From positions 103,588 to 167,587 of the forward strand of contig CAVZQU010000009.1 in the NCBI GenBank assembly GCA_963777515.1: DNA of 64,000 bases, written 5' to 3'. The DNA comes from CAVSWT01 sp963777515 (lineage in GTDB: Bacteria > Bacteroidota > Ignavibacteria > Ignavibacteriales > Ignavibacteriaceae). Shown here in pieces: positions 40,545 to 51,135 of this stretch. The notes under the pieces were generated by a model. That model worked only from the letters and a program-made list of their open reading frames with translations. It was not told the origin of the DNA and did not search any database. The position numbers and the translations under genes are program-made. The stretch's first letter is position 1. The number at the start of each line of letters is the position of its first letter.

Positions 40545-41264
40545 TTACTTGAAGGCTTCTAGATATTGTTTAATAAATCCACTTTTCTTTTTTAATCTAT
40601 ATTGCATAATCCATCTTGGATGAGGTAAGGGAATAATTTCTTTAAAGAAATTGTATTCGGAATTTATATCTCATTAGATAATTGTAATTTGCTGCATTGC
40701 CTAAACAAAAACATTTTTCAGTTTCAATTCCAAAGTCCAACTGTTTATTAATACAATCAACAACAAATGGTTTTATTTTCTTTTAAATTTTGAGTCATCA
40801 TAATAATTAAAATTAACTTCTCTACCATTATCATTTAGCTTAACAAACCCAAGTGGTGATACTGCAGAAATATAAAACTCTTTGTAAAATTTATCCGTAC
40901 CGCCGTAAGCTTTTATCATATCATAAATAAAAACAGAAGAAGTTTCGTGAGTTGTAAATTCATTGAAAGAAATACCGCATTCATTATTTAATCTTTTTGT
41001 ATCTGTAAATGGAATCCCAGTTACGCCTGCTCCGTGCCTCCCGGGATTTATTCCAAAAATTATTTTTCTTTTATTATTATCGTTATAAAATTTTTTGTAA
41101 AACGTTTGAATGGTTTCTTTTATTTCTCCAGATTCAGAATTAAAATAAGGATTCAGTACTCTTACTTTAGGAGGGAGAATTGATTCATCAAAAATAAGCT
41201 GTTTGTAAAAGTTTAAAATGTTTTGATAGAATTTCATTTCATAATTTTCTTTGGTCTTTGTCAA
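40545..41264 (-). CDS. Uracil-DNA glycosylase-like protein (SMUG2/DUF4918 type), two frameshifts
   Basis: KIIFGINPGRHGAGVTGIPF near residue 70 is the phosphate/uracil pocket motif of the SMUG2-like branch. It is followed by SVFIYDMIKAYGG and YISAVSPLGFVK. The printed frame stops at residue 163. Shifts near 40775 and 40670 restore KPFVVDCINKQLDFGI, FCLGNAANYNYLM and the C-terminal IIPLPHPRWIMQY motif with the active-site His, ending at 40545. The full size is about 238 residues. It should excise damaged or deaminated bases. Confidence 0.8.
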
Positions 41265-41292
41265 AACTCAAATTAAATTCACAAAAACAAAA

Positions 41293-41324
41293 AAGCTGTA
41301 AAACCAGAACTAATTTTACAGCTT
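41293..41324 (-). terminator. Terminator downstream of tRNA-Leu(CAG)
   Basis: An 11-bp perfect stem (AAGCTGTAAAA with its complement) has a 10-base loop; the minus-strand T-rich run follows. Confidence 0.8.
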
Positions 41325-41332
41325 AATTTATG

Positions 41333-41416
41333 TGCCCGGAACAGGACTCGAACCTGCATGAGGAAACCCTCACTAGACCCTGAACCTAGCGTGTCTACCA
41401 ATTCCACCATCCGGGC
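41333..41416 (-). tRNA. tRNA-Leu (anticodon CAG)
   Basis: Class II tRNA. The acceptor GCCCGGA pairs with TCCGGGC, with discriminator A. The anticodon stem CTAGG/TCTAG encloses TTCAGGG (anticodon CAG). A long variable arm and the T-loop GGTTCGAGTCC are present. CCA is not encoded. Confidence 0.95.
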
Positions 41417-41524
41417 GAAAATACTTTTATAAAATTTTTATGAACAAATGATTTCAATAACAAAATTAACAAATTTTCATCAACAATTCTTATAAATAAA
41501 TTACAAGTATTGTCTAATTTGCTT

Positions 41525-41553
41525 CTCTAAGTCATGGTTCGACTCCGCTCACC
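41525..41553. repeat. Dispersed inverted repeat (CCGCTCA type)
   Basis: The sequence GTCATGGTTCGACTCCGCTC followed by ACCATGAC forms an inverted repeat and shares its centre with the CTTCGACTCCGCTCAGCATG units at 57.9-58.0 and 61.4 kb. Confidence 0.65.
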
Positions 41554-41574
41554 ATGACAATGCACTCCAAAACT

Positions 41575-43851
41575 TTACCAGCCGGTATCCCCTCTTTTAT
41601 CTTCCGGCTTTATTTCATGTTTGCCGGTATGAATTTCACATTGGCGCGGAATATTTTTGGAGTTAACAATATCCGTTACTGTAACCGGACAATATTGTGT
41701 TGCAGTTCGCGTATCGCCCAAATCCATAGTCTCTTTACAAAACTTAACTGAATCGACTCCTGATGCAAGCTGAAAATATTCGAGAGGCATCTTTGTTTTC
41801 TCATAAGTATTAGCCATGAATTTTGCCCAAATTGGTAAAGCTGCTTTGGCTCCTTGCCCATACCAGTTTGTAAATTTAACCCTATGATCATCAAAGCCAA
41901 CCCAAACTCCCCCAACAAGCTGAGGAGTAAATCCAATAAACCAGGCATCAGCAAAATCTTGAGTTGTTCCTGTTTTACCGGCAGCAGGCCTATAAAAATA
42001 TCTCCGCACTCCCGCACCGGTTCCATAATCAACAACGTCCTGCATCATGTCTGTAACTATAGAAGCGGTTTGGGGAGATATAGCTTCGCTGTACACCGGA
42101 CGAAATTCATCAATTACAATTCCGTTCTTATCTTCAATCTTTAAAATTGAAATCGGATCAACATGAACACCTTTGTTAGCCAATGTTCCATAAGCAGAGG
42201 TAATCTCCAAAGGGGTTACTTCCGAAGTACCTAAGGCTATTGAAGGGACAGCAGATAATGGAGAAGATATTCCCATACGCCTGGCATATTTAATTACTTG
42301 AGCAGGCGGTGCAATATCACTTGTGGTCATTCTTCCGGCAACAACATTTATTGAATTTGCTAATGCTTCTCTTAAAGTCATATACCCCCCATATTCATCG
42401 CTTGAATTTGAAGGGGACCAACCTTTGTAATCAAATTTTTGATTAAGTAAAGTGTATGCCGGAAAGTAACCGCGATCGATGGCGGTAGTATAAACAAAAG
42501 CTTTGAAAGCAGAACCTGGCTGCCTTCTAATACCTGTTACATGATTTAAGCCTCTGCCAAATTTTTGATTTTCCCCGCCAACCATTGCCCTTATTTGTCC
42601 ATTAGTAGGATCAACTACAACAAACCCAACCTGAATTGTGGTTTCATCTTTTTTAATTTTATCTATAAAATCTTTATTGTTTTTTAATTCATTATATACT
42701 TTTGCTTTTTCTTCAGCCGTTGTTGCTTTTTTATAATTGGATGAAGTTCTTATATCTATATCAATAATGTTTGTCAGTAAAGCTTGATTTTTATCCCAGC
42801 TCCAATTTTTATCAAATAATTTTTGATACTCAACCAGATGTTCAGCGGCAGCTTCATTGGCTATTTTTTGCATTCTCATATCTATAGTAGTATAAATATT
42901 AAGGCCATCACGATAGAGATTATAATTATATTTATCAGACATGGCTTCAAGCTGCTGGCGTATATACTCCATAAAATGAGGCGCAATAGATCTTGAAGGT
43001 GAAATATTATCGGAAGCTAATTCAATCGGCTGTTGTTTTAATTTTTCATAAGAGTTTTTATCAAGATACCCCATTTGAACCATATTATACATTACTAGAT
43101 TCCTACGGGCAAAAGCATTTGCATTCCTTTTAACCGGATCATATATTACATCCGACTTCAGCATGGCCACAAACAAAGCTGCTTCAGGAATTGTTAATTG
43201 AGAAGCATCTTTGTTAAAATATATTCTTGAAGCAGTTTCAATTCCGTACGCCCCCCTGCCGAAATAAGATACATTAAAATATAATTCAAGTATTTCCCTT
43301 TTTGTATAAGTTCTTTCAATCTGGATAGCAGTTATCCATTCACGAATTTTACGGATACCGGTTTGAATAAGAGTTTCATTATGATTTTTCAAATGATAAA
43401 GATTTTTAGCCAGCTGCTGGGTGATAGTACTTGCTCCTTCACGTGAAAATGTAAGAAGATTTTTTACCATAGCTTTAACAACACGAGCCATATCAACGCC
43501 CCAATGATGATAAAATGCTCTATCTTCTGTTGCAATTAAGGCATTAATTAGATACGGAGGAAGACTATCAATATTTGTCTCTACTCTATTTTGAATAAAA
43601 AACTGCCCAAGCAATTCCCCATCGATCGTATAAACTTTACTAGCTAATTGAGGCTTTGGATTTTCCAATTGTTCAAGAGAAGGAAGTCCGCTGTATATAA
43701 AACTTATAAATGCGATGAATACACCTAATAATAATCCCCAAATTATGAACCATTTATAATTACTATGACCTTTTGATTTTTTAGGTGGCTTTTTACCTCT
43801 TTCTTCAAAATATTTTTTAAAATCCACATTAGAAGAATTCTTTTTAGCCAT
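41575..43851 (-). CDS. mrcA: Penicillin-binding protein 1A (bifunctional)
   Basis: The intact 758-residue protein has one membrane anchor (about 33-53). The glycosyltransferase domain has catalytic Glu109 in ATEDRAFYHHWGVD, and STITQQLAKNLYHLKN. The transpeptidase has the SxxK motif Ser447-Lys450 (PGSAFK), SxN at 500-502 (ANSINVV) and KTGT at 626-629. It polymerises and cross-links peptidoglycan on the outer face of the inner membrane. Its start overlaps the end of the lpxH gene by 8 bases, an unusual pairing of peptidoglycan and lipid A genes. Confidence 0.95.
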   Translation of the reverse strand: MAKKNSSNVDFKKYFEERGKKPPKKSKGHSNYKWFIIWGLLLGVFIAFISFIYSGLPSLEQLENPKPQLASKVYTIDGELLGQFFIQNRVETNIDSLPPYLINALIATEDRAFYHHWGVDMARVVKAMVKNLLTFSREGASTITQQLAKNLYHLKNHNETLIQTGIRKIREWITAIQIERTYTKREILELYFNVSYFGRGAYGIETASRIYFNKDASQLTIPEAALFVAMLKSDVIYDPVKRNANAFARRNLVMYNMVQMGYLDKNSYEKLKQQPIELASDNISPSRSIAPHFMEYIRQQLEAMSDKYNYNLYRDGLNIYTTIDMRMQKIANEAAAEHLVEYQKLFDKNWSWDKNQALLTNIIDIDIRTSSNYKKATTAEEKAKVYNELKNNKDFIDKIKKDETTIQVGFVVVDPTNGQIRAMVGGENQKFGRGLNHVTGIRRQPGSAFKAFVYTTAIDRGYFPAYTLLNQKFDYKGWSPSNSSDEYGGYMTLREALANSINVVAGRMTTSDIAPPAQVIKYARRMGISSPLSAVPSIALGTSEVTPLEITSAYGTLANKGVHVDPISILKIEDKNGIVIDEFRPVYSEAISPQTASIVTDMMQDVVDYGTGAGVRRYFYRPAAGKTGTTQDFADAWFIGFTPQLVGGVWVGFDDHRVKFTNWYGQGAKAALPIWAKFMANTYEKTKMPLEYFQLASGVDSVKFCKETMDLGDTRTATQYCPVTVTDIVNSKNIPRQCEIHTGKHEIKPEDKRGDTGW

Positions 43852-44613
43852 TTGAATTCCAGTCCACTATTTGAAAATTGTTATCTTTAAAAATACCGTA
43901 GCATGGTGCGTCCAGCCATGAGCCTAGATTTATATAATACCCATTCTTATAATTTTCATAAACACGTTTATGAAGGTGCCCGAAAATAATATAATCGAAT
44001 CCTTCATCAATTTTTATTTTTGCAGTTTCAAACAAGCCGTCTATTTCGCCATAATCTTTTTTTGAAGTATAATCTCTGCTTTTTTTACTTGTATTACTTG
44101 CAAGTGATATCCCCCAATCGGGATGTAAAAGAGAGTATATTTTTTGAATCACTTTATTCCTCATTATCTTCTTTAAAAGATTATAACCATAATCATTTTT
44201 TACAAGTCCATCTCCATGCCCTATGAAAAATTTTTTACCGTTTAATTCAGTTTCCACTGCATCTTCATACATTGATAGCACCAATTTCTTCTTTAAAAAA
44301 ATCTCTATGCATAAAATCATGGTTACCAATAAAGTAATGAAGCTTAATTCCCTTTCTCTGTTAAATTTTTTAAAGCATTTAAAGTTTTAAAAAATCCCTT
44401 TTGATATACATATTTATATTCAAACCAATAATCAAAAAGATCTCCAACAATAAATAATTCATCACAATTATCTTTTGCAAAATTTAAAAACTTCACAAGA
44501 GATTTTTCTTTTTGAGCTTCAATTTCTTTTGATCTTAATCCTAAATGAATATCTGAAATAAATAAATATGTTTTTGACAAAGTTTGTTTCAATTTTATTA
44601 TTTTTTTAACCAT
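43844..44613 (-). CDS. lpxH: UDP-2,3-diacylglucosamine pyrophosphatase-like (LpxH type), two frameshifts
   Basis: YLFISDIHLGL (Asp21, His23), ELFIVGDLFDYWFEYKY and, after an indel near 44350, LHYFIGNHDF are the metallophosphoesterase ligands. After a second indel near 44280 come FFIGHGDGLVKNDYGY and IIFGHLHKRV. The WFEYK loop and HGDG motif match LpxH of lipid A synthesis rather than a general phosphodiesterase. The restored length is about 256 residues. It hydrolyses UDP-2,3-diacylglucosamine to lipid X and UMP. Confidence 0.85.
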
Positions 44614-44633
44614 TTGATAATACAGAAAAATCC

Positions 44634-45258
44634 TTATACGGAAAAAACAAATGAATAATCTTTTATCTTATCATTTATTTTTAAGGGTAATATTAAATTT
44701 ATTTTTTTCCCAATTACTGCTGTTGGATTTTTTCATAAGTGAATCTTTATTATTCATTTCATAAGGAAGCAAATAAATATTTTTATTAAATACTATTTCA
44801 TCCATCCAATCTTTTTTACCTAAAATAATTGAAGGCTGAATTTTATAATCTACATTTTCTTTTCTTAAAATTCAATTTGTTTTATATCATTAAATTTAGG
44901 TGAAGAATGGATTAGGAGTTTCAATATTATCCTGACTTTTATTGGTATGATAAATTTCAAGAGGTTTATTTTTAAGATAATCTGAAAATACTTTTACACT
45001 ATCCCAAATAATTTGAATTGGAATTTCAGTTTTATTTTGAATATAAAATCCAATTTCATAAGGTGTACAATCAAGATGAATTTTTAAGAAGTCATCTTCA
45101 AAATAATGATTGTAGCGTCCATACTTTTCATCACTTTGTTTAACATTATTTGACAAATTATTTCAGTTAATTCATAATTATAAAAATATCTTGATATATA
45201 AGCTTGAACAACCAAATAAAAATAAAAGTGGGAAAAGAGCTATTAATAATTTTTTCAT
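44634..45258 (-). CDS. Small lipoprotein, unknown, two or more frameshifts
   Basis: An ATG at 45258 opens MKKLLIALFPLLFLFGCSS, with a lipobox LFGC. After an indel near 45180 the readable part gives NNVKQSDEKYGRYNHYFEDD and LDCTPYEIGFYIQNKTEIPI. Another indel near 44865 leads to DYKIQPSIILGKKDWMDEIV and a last stretch NITLKINDKIKDYSFVFSV ending at 44634. The whole is about 205 residues. I recognise no family; the layout of short beta strands suggests a small envelope lipoprotein. It lies between the M1 peptidase and lpxH on the same strand. Confidence 0.6.
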
Positions 45259-45299
45259 ATAAGTGCATCTTATAACATTCCAAAATTATAATTCATTGT

Positions 45300-47022
45300 T
45301 TATATCCAGTTAGATCTAATATTAGCAAGCAGCCAGCTATTTGGATCAAAAACCAAATCAACAGGTTTCTTATTTAGCTTAATGTAAAATCTTCATTCCT
45401 TTCATTGATTTTAAATAATTTTATTTTCACTTAGTACTATCTTCAAATATAATTTTAACTTCCAAAGGAAATTTGTAAACTGAATATTCCTCCTGAATTT
45501 GTTTGAGATTTAAATATTAAATTGTAATCATTATTATTTTTATTTCGAATTCCAATCATAAATTAAAGTTATATTTCCTTCTCCATCATAAACCCATTGA
45601 TTAAAAAATTGTGAAAGATCCTGACTGGAAATTTTTTCGCAAACAGATTGAAAATCTTTTGTCGATGCAGATTTATATTTATATTCCTTATAATATTCTC
45701 TTAAAATATTAAAGAAAGTTGAATCTCCTACTTGCCACCGAAGCATATGCAAAACCCATGCTCCCTTATCATAAATTGTTGCTGAAAACATATCATCACC
45801 AGGTTCAATCAGCTTACCCTTAAAATTATCTTGTTTTTTGCTTAACATTGTTGAAATTAAAGCTTTTTTACCTGATTTATGTTCATAATAAAGTGCTTCG
45901 CAATAGGTTGCAAAACCTTCATTTAACCATATATCATTCCATGATTTAGGTGAAATTGCATCACCCCACCATTGATGTGCTAATTCATGAACATAAATAT
46001 CTCTAAAAAAATTATGCCCGCTTACAAAATTTGAACCAATTCCGGTAATAGTTTGATGTTCCATTGCTCCAAGCTGCCAAAGAAATTCAGCAACTCCATA
46101 CTTCTCTTTTATAAAAGGATATTCGCCAAAAGTCTTAGCAAAAAAATGGATATATTGAGGATGCTCCGCAAAATCAATTTTTGCATTTTCAAGCTGCTTC
46201 GGGAAAACATAATACTCAATATTCATTGTATCTTTTTTATCGAGCGAAATATATTTATCAGAAAAATTTTTATAATTCTGAAGAATAAAGGCAAATCAAA
46301 TAAGTTGAAATTGGATATACAGTTTTCCATGAATATGTTTTTCTGTTTCCATTAGTTTCAACATCATATAAAATACCGTTTGAAACTAGAAGTTTGCGAA
46401 GAATCATTTGTAATTTTAATATTCAATAAAGCTTTGTCAGCCGGCATATCATTACATGGAAACCATGATGATGAAAAATTTGGTTCACTTAAATTATAAA
46501 CCAGGCTTTGGTCATTTATCTCACCAAAAACAAACCCGGACTAATCCTGCTTTTTTCAGGAGTCCCTTCATAAACAATTCTTACTTTAAATGTATCGGAT
46601 TTTATTTTGTCTTTAATCGGAATACTTAATCTAGTATTCTTTTCATAATAATCTGTTGGTGAACCATTAAGTTCACATTCTGAAATTTTCATATTATCAT
46701 AAAAGTTGAGATCTATCTGCTTTAAATTTTTATTCAGATACTTACCTGTTATTGTAACATCCCCTTTTAACTTTTTATCTGAAGGATAAAGGTCAATATT
46801 CATATCATAATTCAAAACATCAATTAAATTTTGATTTTGAGAAATATAATCTACAGGGACACTTACTTCCGTTGCAGAATTAACAATATTTTTCAATTGC
46901 TTTTTACTTTTATTTATTGTTTGAAGGCTTTGCTGTATAGGGGAAATCCCAAATTCCCAGCCGATAAAAAAAATCGCAGCGAACAATAAAGCAGAAAGAA
47001 ATTTATATTTGTTGCGCATCAA
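45300..47022 (-). CDS. M1-family zinc aminopeptidase, several frameshifts
   Basis: The N-terminal piece (46516-47022) has a membrane anchor or signal (residues 5-23) and the M1 N-domain with DVTITGKYLNKNLKQIDLNF. The central piece (45540-46226) holds GAMEHQTITGIGS (substrate loop, GAMEN variant with His) and HELAHQWWGD plus the third zinc ligand in LNEGFATYCE. The last part needs shifts but gives KKPVDLVFDPNSWLLANIRS near 45310, the usual M1 ending. At least five indels separate the pieces, including 46230-46520. It is a likely periplasmic peptidase of about 570 residues. Confidence 0.85.
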
Positions 47023-47215
47023 TATTTTGACAAAATCAGAAATTATAATAAAATCTTTTCCTAAGTTAATTTACTTCTTAAGAAGAATTTTATAACTTAT
47101 TAGTTAAAAGAGATTAATCAAATATTTTATTTTGAAAACAAATTTAACAATTTCTTTAATTGCCAATCAAATCAATATTCTATATATTATTTATGAATAA
47201 AGAGGAGTTTTAATA

Positions 47216-48458
47216 ATGCCATTTCCAGGTTCTTCAATATTACGTGATACAATAACAATGTTATTAGCAGGCGGGCAGGGAGAAAGACTTCATCCTTTGA
47301 CTGCTTACAGAAGCAAACCATCCGTTCCATTTGGAGGTAAATATAGGATTATTGATTTTGCGCTTTCGAATTGCCTTAATTCAGGCTTAAGAAGAATTTA
47401 TGTTTTGACTCAATATAAATCCGATTCATTAAACCAGCACATATTTGAAGCATGGAGTATTTTTAATCCGGAACTTGGAGAATTTATTTATTCAGTTCCG
47501 CCTCAGCGTAAATTAAATAATGATTGGTATCTTGGAACTGCAAATGCTTTATATCAAAATATAAATTTATTTTCTTCGGATGACAAAGCAAAATGGGTTC
47601 TAGTTTTAGGCGGCGATCATATATATAAAATGGATTACTTAAAATTTCTCCAGTATCATGTTGAAAAGAAAGCCGACCTTTCAATAGCATGTATTGAAGT
47701 ACCAAAATCGAAGCAAACCGTTTTGGTATTGTTGGTGTTGACCAAAATTATCAATGTAGATTCATTTATTGAGAAACCAGCTAATCCTCCGACAATTCCT
47801 GCAAACCCAGAATTCTCTTTTGTGAATATGGGAATTTATGTTTTTAATGCTTCAACTTTAAGAGATACGTTTCATGAAATGGAAACAAAAAAAATTAAGT
47901 CATTTGATTTTGGTCAGGATGTAATTCCTTATTTAGTGCAGTCAAAAAGAAAAGTAATAGCTTACAAGTTCGAAGATGAGAATAAAAAAACAAAGCCATA
48001 CTGGAAGGATATTGGAACAATCGACAGCTATTTTGAAGCAAGCATGGATTTAATAAGCGTAACACCTGAGTTTAATTTTTATGACCGTGAATGGCCTATG
48101 AGAACTCACTTGCTTCAATTCCCCCCTGCTAAAACGGTTTCTCATGAAGGTGAACGCGTGGGTAGAACGTTAAATTCATTAATATGTGATGGCTCAATTG
48201 TTTCCGGAGGACTTGGTTGAACGTTCTTTGCTTGGGCCAAATGTTAGAGTAAATAGTTTTTCTTATATAACAGATTCAATAATTATAAATAACTGTAATA
48301 TCGGCAGACATGCAAGAATTCGAAGAGCTATAATTGATAAAAATGTTAATGTGCCGGAAGGTTATGAAATAGGTTTTGACCTTGAAGGTGATAAGAAAAA
48401 ATTTAAAGTAACCGAAAGCGGGATTGTTGTAATTGGGAAGAATCAGATATTGACATAG
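47216..48458 (+). CDS. glgC: Glucose-1-phosphate adenylyltransferase, three or more indels
   Basis: LLAGGQGERLHPLTAYRSKP (nucleotide site), FGGKYRIIDFALSNCLNSG and VLVLGGDHIYKMDYLKFLQ are intact. Between 47707 and 47765 the conserved segment is present only in another frame (NRFGIVGVDQNYQ), while the printed frame reads TVLVLLVLTKIIN without a stop, so two compensating indels hide it. A third near 48210 splits off the left-handed helix (VRVNSFSYITDSIIINNCNI). The restored length of about 414 matches GlgC. It makes ADP-glucose for glycogen. Confidence 0.92.
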
Positions 48459-48859
48459 ACATTAAAATTAATAACTAACTAATATAGTATGGATTTATAC
48501 TGATTGAAAAATTAACCATACAATTGTTTAATTTAATTCCCTTCCAAAAAATAAGTATTATCGATTTACCAAATATAATATCAATTCAAATAATTCACTT
48601 CAACACATAATTTCAATCACCATTTTATAGCACTATGAATTAATTAATTTATCAAAAAGTTTTTATGAAATAAATACAAGTGCTGCGAAAAAATTGCACA
48701 TTAAGTTTGTGACCCAAATCAACATCAAAATTAGGATTGAATTATTATTAAATAAACGCAATTTATTTTTAGGTATGGATTTTGCAACAATAGGTTGAAT
48801 TCGACATTAGCTAATGATTTGTGATGTTCTTTTTATTCATTTGATTTTGGTAAGTAAAG
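48459..48859. other. AT-rich intergenic region
   Basis: Four hundred bases between glgC and the 65-residue protein gene. I see no gene, no long repeat and no clear terminator; it presumably carries the promoter of the small gene. Confidence 0.4.
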
Positions 48860-49057
48860 TTGGCACCAGAACAAGAATTGAAAAGCAAATATTTATTTTA
48901 TATTAAAGTTTATTCATATCTTCTAGAAAGTAAGTTGATATTTTGTTTTGTTGAAGGAATTCCAATTTCTAGAGATGAATGTGAGACATTTTTCGACAAA
49001 CTTTTTATGAAAAAAACTCCATTTTCATCTAAAAGGGAAAAGTATGTCTATTCATAA
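48860..49057 (+). CDS. 65-residue protein, paralogue of the one at 61.8 kb
   Basis: The TTG start gives 65 residues: KYLFYIKVYSYLLESKLIF, CFVEGIPISRDECETFFDKL and a basic tail. About 27 of 47 aligned residues match the second copy (KYL-Y-K--SYL-E--LIFCFVEG---SR-ECE-FFD). Many codon third positions differ between the two copies, a sign of selection on the protein. There is no signal peptide or membrane segment. It is 260 bases upstream of a secreted-protein gene on the same strand. No known family is recognised; two Cys are conserved. The start is uncertain, because no strong ribosome site precedes the TTG. Confidence 0.65.
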   Translation: MAPEQELKSKYLFYIKVYSYLLESKLIFCFVEGIPISRDECETFFDKLFMKKTPFSSKREKYVYS

Positions 49058-49196
49058 TCATTATCCTAAAAACAAAATTTTATGTTATATTATCAAGTAA
49101 TCACCTTGCCCTCGGTGATTATACTTAATTAAATAAATATAATATTTCAATTCTTATTAAACTCTTATCTTAAATTCAGCCATCTTCCAAGCCTTT

Positions 49197-49316
49197 TTAG
49201 GGTATTCCCTGATTGAATGACCACCCTTCCGGATTTACATTTATCCAGGTAAATGTAAAAACCAAATTATATGAATAAAAGGTAATGACAACATTTTTAA
49301 ATGTTGAGATGACCAA
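49197..49316 (+). promoter_or_regulatory. Leader element of first type IX cargo gene
   Basis: The 5' leader has the motif GGTATTCCCTGATTGAATGACC (49201-49222), shared in modified form with the next two paralogous genes. A 10-bp hairpin (TTTACATTTA/TAAATGTAAA, 49234-49259) follows. A hairpin CAACATTT/AAATGTTG (49289-49306) lies just before the ATG, where no Shine-Dalgarno sequence is visible. Either an RNA element or a conserved promoter is possible. Confidence 0.45.
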
Positions 49317-50415
49317 ATGAAAATTAAATTGACCACTGCTATTTTTATTACAATAATATTATCCTGTCTCTCATTTAGTCAGGATATAATAACGTTTGAT
49401 GACCAGGGCTGGAACAACGACCAGGTATTATCATCTAATGTTACCGAAGGTGATTATACTTTTTCAAGCAGCAATAATTTTTATACTAACTATGGGTATA
49501 ACTTTGATGTAAATGGAAACAGCCTTTACTATGTTTTTCAAAATCCAAGCACCGATAAAATTACAATTAGAACAAAAAATAATTTACCAGCCAAATTCTT
49601 CAGTGTAGCAGCCTACCAGGTTAGTGAAACCAGTTCAGAAAATTTGATTATAGAAGGATGGAATAGCTCAACAAAACTATATTCAAAATCATTTTCTAAT
49701 ATTCATTCATGGCAAACATTAAGCCTGGACTATAATAATATAAACAAAGTAATTATTAGGCTTCCATCATCTTCAACCGGCAGATTTAACAGATTATAAC
49801 TTTGATAATTTTTCGTTTGAATTAATTCCCTTACCCGTTGAACTCACTTCATTCAAAGCAATTTGCGGTGAAGATTATATAAATCTTGAATGGAATACAG
49901 CCACTGAAATTAATAATTTTGGATTCGAGATAGAAAGAATTAAATATTCTAAAAATGATAATAAACAAAGTTCTTGGGTAAAAATTGGATTTATTAAGGG
50001 GAATGGAACAACAACAAATTCAATGAATTACAGCTTTAAAGATAATTCCGTTATGAATGGCATGATATATCAATATAGGCTAAAGCAAATCGATGAGAAT
50101 GGAGAATTTAATTACAGCAATGTAATAGAAATAACAGCAGATTTAATCCCCAATAGCTTTAACTTAAGCCAAAATTATCCTAATCCATTTAACCCTGCTA
50201 CTAATATTCAGTTTGAAGTACCCAGTCCTCAATTTGTAAGCCTAAAAGTTTATGATATAGTTGGTAAAGAAGTTATAACATTAGTAAATGAAAAAAAACA
50301 ACCGGGGAAGTATGAAGTTCAATTTAATGCTTCAAATTTACCAAGTGGAGTATACATTTGTAAACTAAATACCGAAAATTATAGCTCTACTAAAAAAATG
50401 ATTCTTCTTAAATAA
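49317..50415 (+). CDS. Secreted protein with type IX sorting tail (paralogue 1), one frameshift
   Basis: The signal peptide ends near LSFSQ. A domain of about 150 residues (DIITFDDQGWNNDQVLSSNV, then YYVFQNPSTDKITIRTKN and WQTLSLDYNNINKVIIRLPS) resembles a carbohydrate-binding jelly-roll. A shift near 49783 leads through DYNFDNFSFELIPLPVELTS and a region with LEWNTATEINNFGFEIER. It ends in SQNYPNPFNPATNIQFEVPS with a KKMILLK terminus, the classic type IX tail. It is predicted to be exported to the cell surface or medium. Confidence 0.85.
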
Positions 50416-51020
50416 TCCAATCAATAAAAATTTCACTCTCCATTAGCACAGTTATTCAAAGTAAATAAAAATTGAATTCAAAGATTTATATAAAATAGCA
50501 TTTTGAATTGTTGAAGAAATGTTAATAACTCTCTTTGAAAAAATATTCATACGAAATATTATTCATTAGGTACGCATATAATACATGCTAAATTTTCATA
50601 TAATAAAAATCATTCATTATAAAGTAAAGAGTTAAGTGCTGTCTAAATCAATTTAATAAATGGTATGTAATTTGCCTTACCTTTTGCATAACATTAGCAA
50701 TCGAATTCTATGTTCTTTTTCTTGATACTATGATTATAGGGTAAGGATAGATAGTCCCTCTTAATGAATTGATAAGTTAATAATATTAAAACTAATTTTA
50801 AATTAAAGCAAAATTGATGGGTGAACTATATAGTTTTTAACTACATGTAATTTAGTTGCAGTGTTAGTTCTCCAAACATTCTCAGCTAAAAACTATTACA
50901 ATAACTCACTTTTCTGATCTTGTTTTATAGCATAAAATATTAACTTCAAACTCTTTTATCCTCACTAAATTCAGTTCTAAGGCTAATCCTTATATGTAAC
51001 TCAGCAGCAATTTAACCTAC
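50416..51020. other. Intergenic region between paralogues 1 and 2
   Basis: About 600 AT-rich bases with no supportable gene. The last part up to 51135 is the leader of the next gene, annotated separately. Confidence 0.4.
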
Positions 51021-51135
51021 ACTGGGTAAATGCCTGATTGTATGCTTGCCCCCTAAAACATAGTTTGCTTATAGACAAAGATAAATTATAAACCGCTTCG
51101 AGCGACGACAAGAATTAATTATGAGGAGTAACGAT
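51021..51135 (+). promoter_or_regulatory. Leader element of second type IX cargo gene
   Basis: GGGTAAATGCCTGATTGTATGC (51024-51045) matches the leader motifs of the neighbouring paralogues in the CCTGATTG core, which lies 96 bases before the start codon. A short hairpin CGC/GCG with TTCGA and a GACGAC stretch follow near 51100. Here a normal AGGAG site precedes the ATG at 51136. Confidence 0.45.

Noticed and set aside
40405..40623. Plus-strand open frame of 72 codons
   Set aside because: It runs over the palindromic repeat and antisense to the restored C-terminus of the SMUG2-like gene, so it is a chance frame.
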